Positions 5,743 to 8,290 of a stretch of DNA of 8,290 nt are shown in pieces. The stretch is from DATKEG01 sp035544515 (GTDB lineage: Bacteria; Acidobacteriota; Vicinamibacteria; Fen-336). The first letter of the stretch is position 1. Each line of letters opens with the position of its first letter. A program made the translations under genes and the position numbers. The stretch spans positions 1 to 8,290 of the forward strand of contig DATKEG010000032.1 of the NCBI GenBank assembly GCA_035544515.1, read 5' to 3'. The notes beneath the pieces are model-generated. The model saw only the letters and a program-made list of their open reading frames with translations. It was not told where the DNA came from and searched no databases.

Positions 5743-8217
5743 GTGAGCGCGGCCACCCTGTCCACGTCCCCGGAGCCCCTCCGCGCGCCGGAGGCGGTGT
5801 CCTGGCCGCGCCCCGCCGCGCTCGCCTTCCTGACCGCCTTCGTCACCCTCTGCCTGCAGGTGCTCGTCCACCGCATGGTGTCGGTCAAGCTGGTCAACAA
5901 CTACGCCTTCCTGGTGATCTCCCTGACCATGCTCGGCTTCGCGGTCTCGGGCGTGCTGCTCGTGCGCTGGCTGCCGCGGGCGATCGCGCGGCTCGACGAC
6001 TTCGCGACGGCGTGCGCCGCGTGGTGCGCCCTGAGCTTCCTGGTGGCGTGCGCCGTCTTCTACGCGGCGCCCGCGGGCGCGCAGTGGGCGTCCTCGCGCG
6101 GCGAGTTCGTCTGGGCGTTCCTGCGCTCGGTGCCCCTGGCGCTGGTGTTCGCCGTGCCCTTCACCTTCTGCGGGCTGGTGCTCGGCGCCCTGCTGTCGCA
6201 TCCCGCCTTGCCCACACGCGTGGTCTACTGCTTCGACCTCCTCGGCTCCGCGGCCGGGGCCTTCGCCGTCATCCCGGCCATCGGCATGCTGGGGGCGGAG
6301 GGCGCGGCCCTCCTGGCTTGCGGGCTGTGGCTGGCCGGATCGCTGCTCCTGGCCTGGCCGCGCGAGCGGCCCGCCCGCCTGGCGGCGCTGGCCGCGGGCC
6401 TGGCCCTGGCGGTCGTGGCCGGGGTGGGGCCCGATCGGGTGTTCCGCATGCGTTATCCGGCCGGCTCCATGCTCAGCGCGGCGCAGGACCCGGCCAGCGG
6501 CTACGTCCTCGAGCACGTGGCCTGGGACGCGATCGCGCGCATCGAGCTGACGCGGATGCCGCCGCCGGATCCCGACCTCCTGCTCTGGCCCGCGCTGCTC
6601 GGCGACGACCGCGCCTTCCTGGCCCGCTTCGAGCGCGTGTTGACCCAGAACAACAACGCGTTCACCTACGCCGTGAACTACGACGGGAATCCGGCCTCGC
6701 TCCGCGGCATCGACCGCACGCTCTACGCCGCGGCCTACCGCGCGACCTCGGTGCCGCACCCCCGCGTGATGGTCATCGGCGTGGGCGGCGGCTTCGACGT
6801 GCTGACGGCGCTCTTCTTCCAGGCCTCACGCGTGACGGGCGTGGAGGTCAACGCGGCGTCCGTGGACATCGTGCGCCACCGGTTCCGCGACTACTTCCGT
6901 CACTGGGTGGAGGACCCACGCGTCGAGCTGGTGCAGGGCGAGGGCCGTCACGTGTTGTCCACGCGTCCCGGTCTCTTCGACGTCATCCAGCTCTCCGGCG
7001 TGGACTCGGTCAGCGGCACGCCCGCGGCCGCCCACGTCTTCTCCGAGAACTACCTCTACTCCGCGGAGGCGTTCGACCTGTTCCTGTCGCGGCTGACGCC
7101 CGGCGGCGTGATCAATATGATGCGGCAGGAGTACCGGCCGCCGCGCGAGATGCTCAAGGCGCTGGTCACGGCCGCGGCCGCGCTGCGGCGCGCCGGCGTG
7201 GCCCATCCGCGGGAGCACGTCATCACCGTGACCGCCACCAACGGGCTCTTCACCGCGCTGCTCGTGAAGAAGACGCCGTTCACGGCCGAGGAGGAGAAGC
7301 GCGTGGCCGACTGGGCGGGGGCGAACCCGTACTTCGCGGTGTCGGCTTCGCCGCGCGGGGAGGGTCCGCCGAGCGCCTACCGGTCGTTCCTCGCCCTCGA
7401 CGATCCCGGGCGGGAAGGTGCTTTCGCCGCGCTCTACCCGTTCGACGTGCGTCCCCCCGAGGACGACCGCCCGTTCTTCTTCCGCTTCTCCTACTGGTCG
7501 CACCTGTTCTCGCGCGAGCCCGTCGTGCTCGCCAGCGTGCCGGTCCTGGACTACGGCCTCCTGCTCCTCTTCGTGACCACGGGCCTGGCCGCCGCCGCCT
7601 GCGTCTACCTGCCCCTGCGCCTCCTCGCCGGCCGCGGCCTGCGCGCTCCCCGGGCCGGGCGCTACGCGGCCTACTTCGCGGCCATCGGCCTCGGGTTCAT
7701 GGCGATCGAGATGGCGCTCATCCAGAAGTTCGGGCTGTTCATGGGCCATCCCAACTACGCGCTGTCGGTGGTCCTGGCCGCGCTCCTGCTGGCGACGGGG
7801 ATCGGCGCCCTGGGGTCGGCGCGCATCCTGGCCATGGTCGGACGGCAGCGTTTCGTCGCCTATCCCCTGGCCGCCGTGGTGCTGGCCGAGCACCTGCTCG
7901 TCCTGCCGCGCTTGTCCGCCTGGATCGGCCTGCCGTTCGCCGCGCGCGTGGCCATCGTGTTCGCGCTGGTGCTGCCGATCGGCGTCTGCCTGGGGACCTT
8001 CTTTCCGGTGGGGCTCGACCGGCTCAAGGGCACCACGAGCGCGTTCGCGCCCTGGGCGTGGGGCGTGAACGGGATCTTCTCCGTCGTGGCGCCGATCGTG
8101 AGCGTGGCCGTCTCGATGACGTGGGGCATCTCGGCCCTGCTGCTCTCCGCGGTGCCCGTGTACCTGGTGGCCGGGCTCCTGCTGCCCGACGGTGACGCCC
8201 CGGCGTCCGGCGGCTAG
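5743..8217 (+). CDS. Polytopic membrane protein with spermidine-synthase-like domain
   Basis: An 824-residue inner-membrane protein in three parts. About seven hydrophobic segments lie at residues 24-230. A soluble Rossmann-type domain related to spermidine synthase spans about 235-580, and about seven more membrane segments lie at 600-815. The central domain shows VMVIGVGGGFD (342-352), the acidic VEVN (367-370), DPRVELVQGEG (391-401) and FDVIQLSGVDS (412-422). In aminopropyltransferases the glycine motif is GGGDG and the gate loop DxxDP; here they read GGGFD and SGVDS, so the first catalytic Asp is Ser418 and only Asp421 remains. The C-terminal GLGFMAIEMALIQKF and AWGVNGIFSVV are typical of membrane-embedded members of this family. 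Canonical spermidine synthesis is doubtful, and the true substrate is unknown. No polyamine genes are nearby. It is divergent from the phosphatase operon across 77 bases. Confidence 0.88.
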   Translation: MSAATLSTSPEPLRAPEAVSWPRPAALAFLTAFVTLCLQVLVHRMVSVKLVNNYAFLVISLTMLGFAVSGVLLVRWLPRAIARLDDFATACAAWCALSFLVACAVFYAAPAGAQWASSRGEFVWAFLRSVPLALVFAVPFTFCGLVLGALLSHPALPTRVVYCFDLLGSAAGAFAVIPAIGMLGAEGAALLACGLWLAGSLLLAWPRERPARLAALAAGLALAVVAGVGPDRVFRMRYPAGSMLSAAQDPASGYVLEHVAWDAIARIELTRMPPPDPDLLLWPALLGDDRAFLARFERVLTQNNNAFTYAVNYDGNPASLRGIDRTLYAAAYRATSVPHPRVMVIGVGGGFDVLTALFFQASRVTGVEVNAASVDIVRHRFRDYFRHWVEDPRVELVQGEGRHVLSTRPGLFDVIQLSGVDSVSGTPAAAHVFSENYLYSAEAFDLFLSRLTPGGVINMMRQEYRPPREMLKALVTAAAALRRAGVAHPREHVITVTATNGLFTALLVKKTPFTAEEEKRVADWAGANPYFAVSASPRGEGPPSAYRSFLALDDPGREGAFAALYPFDVRPPEDDRPFFFRFSYWSHLFSREPVVLASVPVLDYGLLLLFVTTGLAAAACVYLPLRLLAGRGLRAPRAGRYAAYFAAIGLGFMAIEMALIQKFGLFMGHPNYALSVVLAALLLATGIGALGSARILAMVGRQRFVAYPLAAVVLAEHLLVLPRLSAWIGLPFAARVAIVFALVLPIGVCLGTFFPVGLDRLKGTTSAFAPWAWGVNGIFSVVAPIVSVAVSMTWGISALLLSAVPVYLVAGLLLPDGDAPASGG

Positions 8218-8290
8218 CAGCCCGGCCGGCCGCCGTTGCCGCGGAGCGCCTACCGCCCCCGCGTCCGGGTGCGCGCCCGGCGCTCCCGCA

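Noticed and set aside
3728..5746. Long plus-strand open frame opposite the phosphatase gene, and another long minus-strand frame running through both operon genes
   Set aside because: High GC content leaves few stop codons in the shadow frames. The translations are rich in Arg, Ala, Gly and Pro with no recognisable domain, while the real genes have clear family motifs.
6012..8195. Long open frame overlapping the membrane protein in another plus-strand frame
   Set aside because: Its composition is arginine/alanine-rich with no hydrophobic pattern, and the other frame encodes a recognisable protein.
8218..8280. GC-rich inverted repeats after the membrane protein (for example ccggg...cccgg near 8265-8280) as a terminator
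   Set aside because: Stems are only about five base pairs and no T-run follows. Such short palindromes are expected by chance at this GC content.
8250..8290. Possible C-terminal end of a minus-strand gene (stop at 8250-8252)
   Set aside because: Only about 12 codons are visible, rich in Arg and Thr, with no family signal. It cannot be separated from random open frame.

Overview
The window comes from a very GC-rich, Gram-negative-type bacterial chromosome. By eye it is about 70% G+C, with third codon positions almost always G or C. A probable lipoprotein, an EnvC-type septal murein hydrolase activator and a CtpA-like periplasmic protein indicate a diderm cell. The style (GTG/TTG starts, few Shine-Dalgarno sites, KaiB-type protein) would suit Acidobacteriota, Rokubacteria-like or Myxococcota-like lineages, but the sequence alone does not settle the taxon. 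There are no mobile elements, tRNA/rRNA genes or CRISPR arrays.

Layout: (1) 1-264, minus: HU-family DNA-binding protein, cut by the window edge. (2) 281-1462, minus: S41/CtpA-like PDZ protein in which both catalytic residues are replaced. (3) 1463-1707: divergent spacer carrying the S41 promoter and a frameshifted remnant of a receiver-domain gene. (4) 1708-2415, plus: a degenerate receiver domain fused to a KaiB-like domain. (5) 2424-3578 and 3575-5665, minus: a translationally coupled pair, an EnvC-like coiled-coil/LytM protein downstream of an alkaline-phosphatase-superfamily lipoprotein. (6) 5666-5742: short divergent promoter region. (7) 5743-8217, plus: large membrane protein with a spermidine-synthase-like central domain. 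(8) 8218-8290: no supported gene.

The phosphatase, EnvC and S41 genes look like a cell-envelope/division module, since EnvC and S41 genes are common neighbours in diderm bacteria. Here the module is interrupted by the receiver-KaiB gene on the opposite strand. The most notable points are the receiver-KaiB fusion with His at the phospho-Asp site, the S41 protein with Ser to Gly and Lys to Arg at the catalytic positions, and the adjacent receiver remnant. AT-rich -10-like hexamers lie 6-12 bases upstream of several starts, which suggests leaderless or very short-leader mRNAs.
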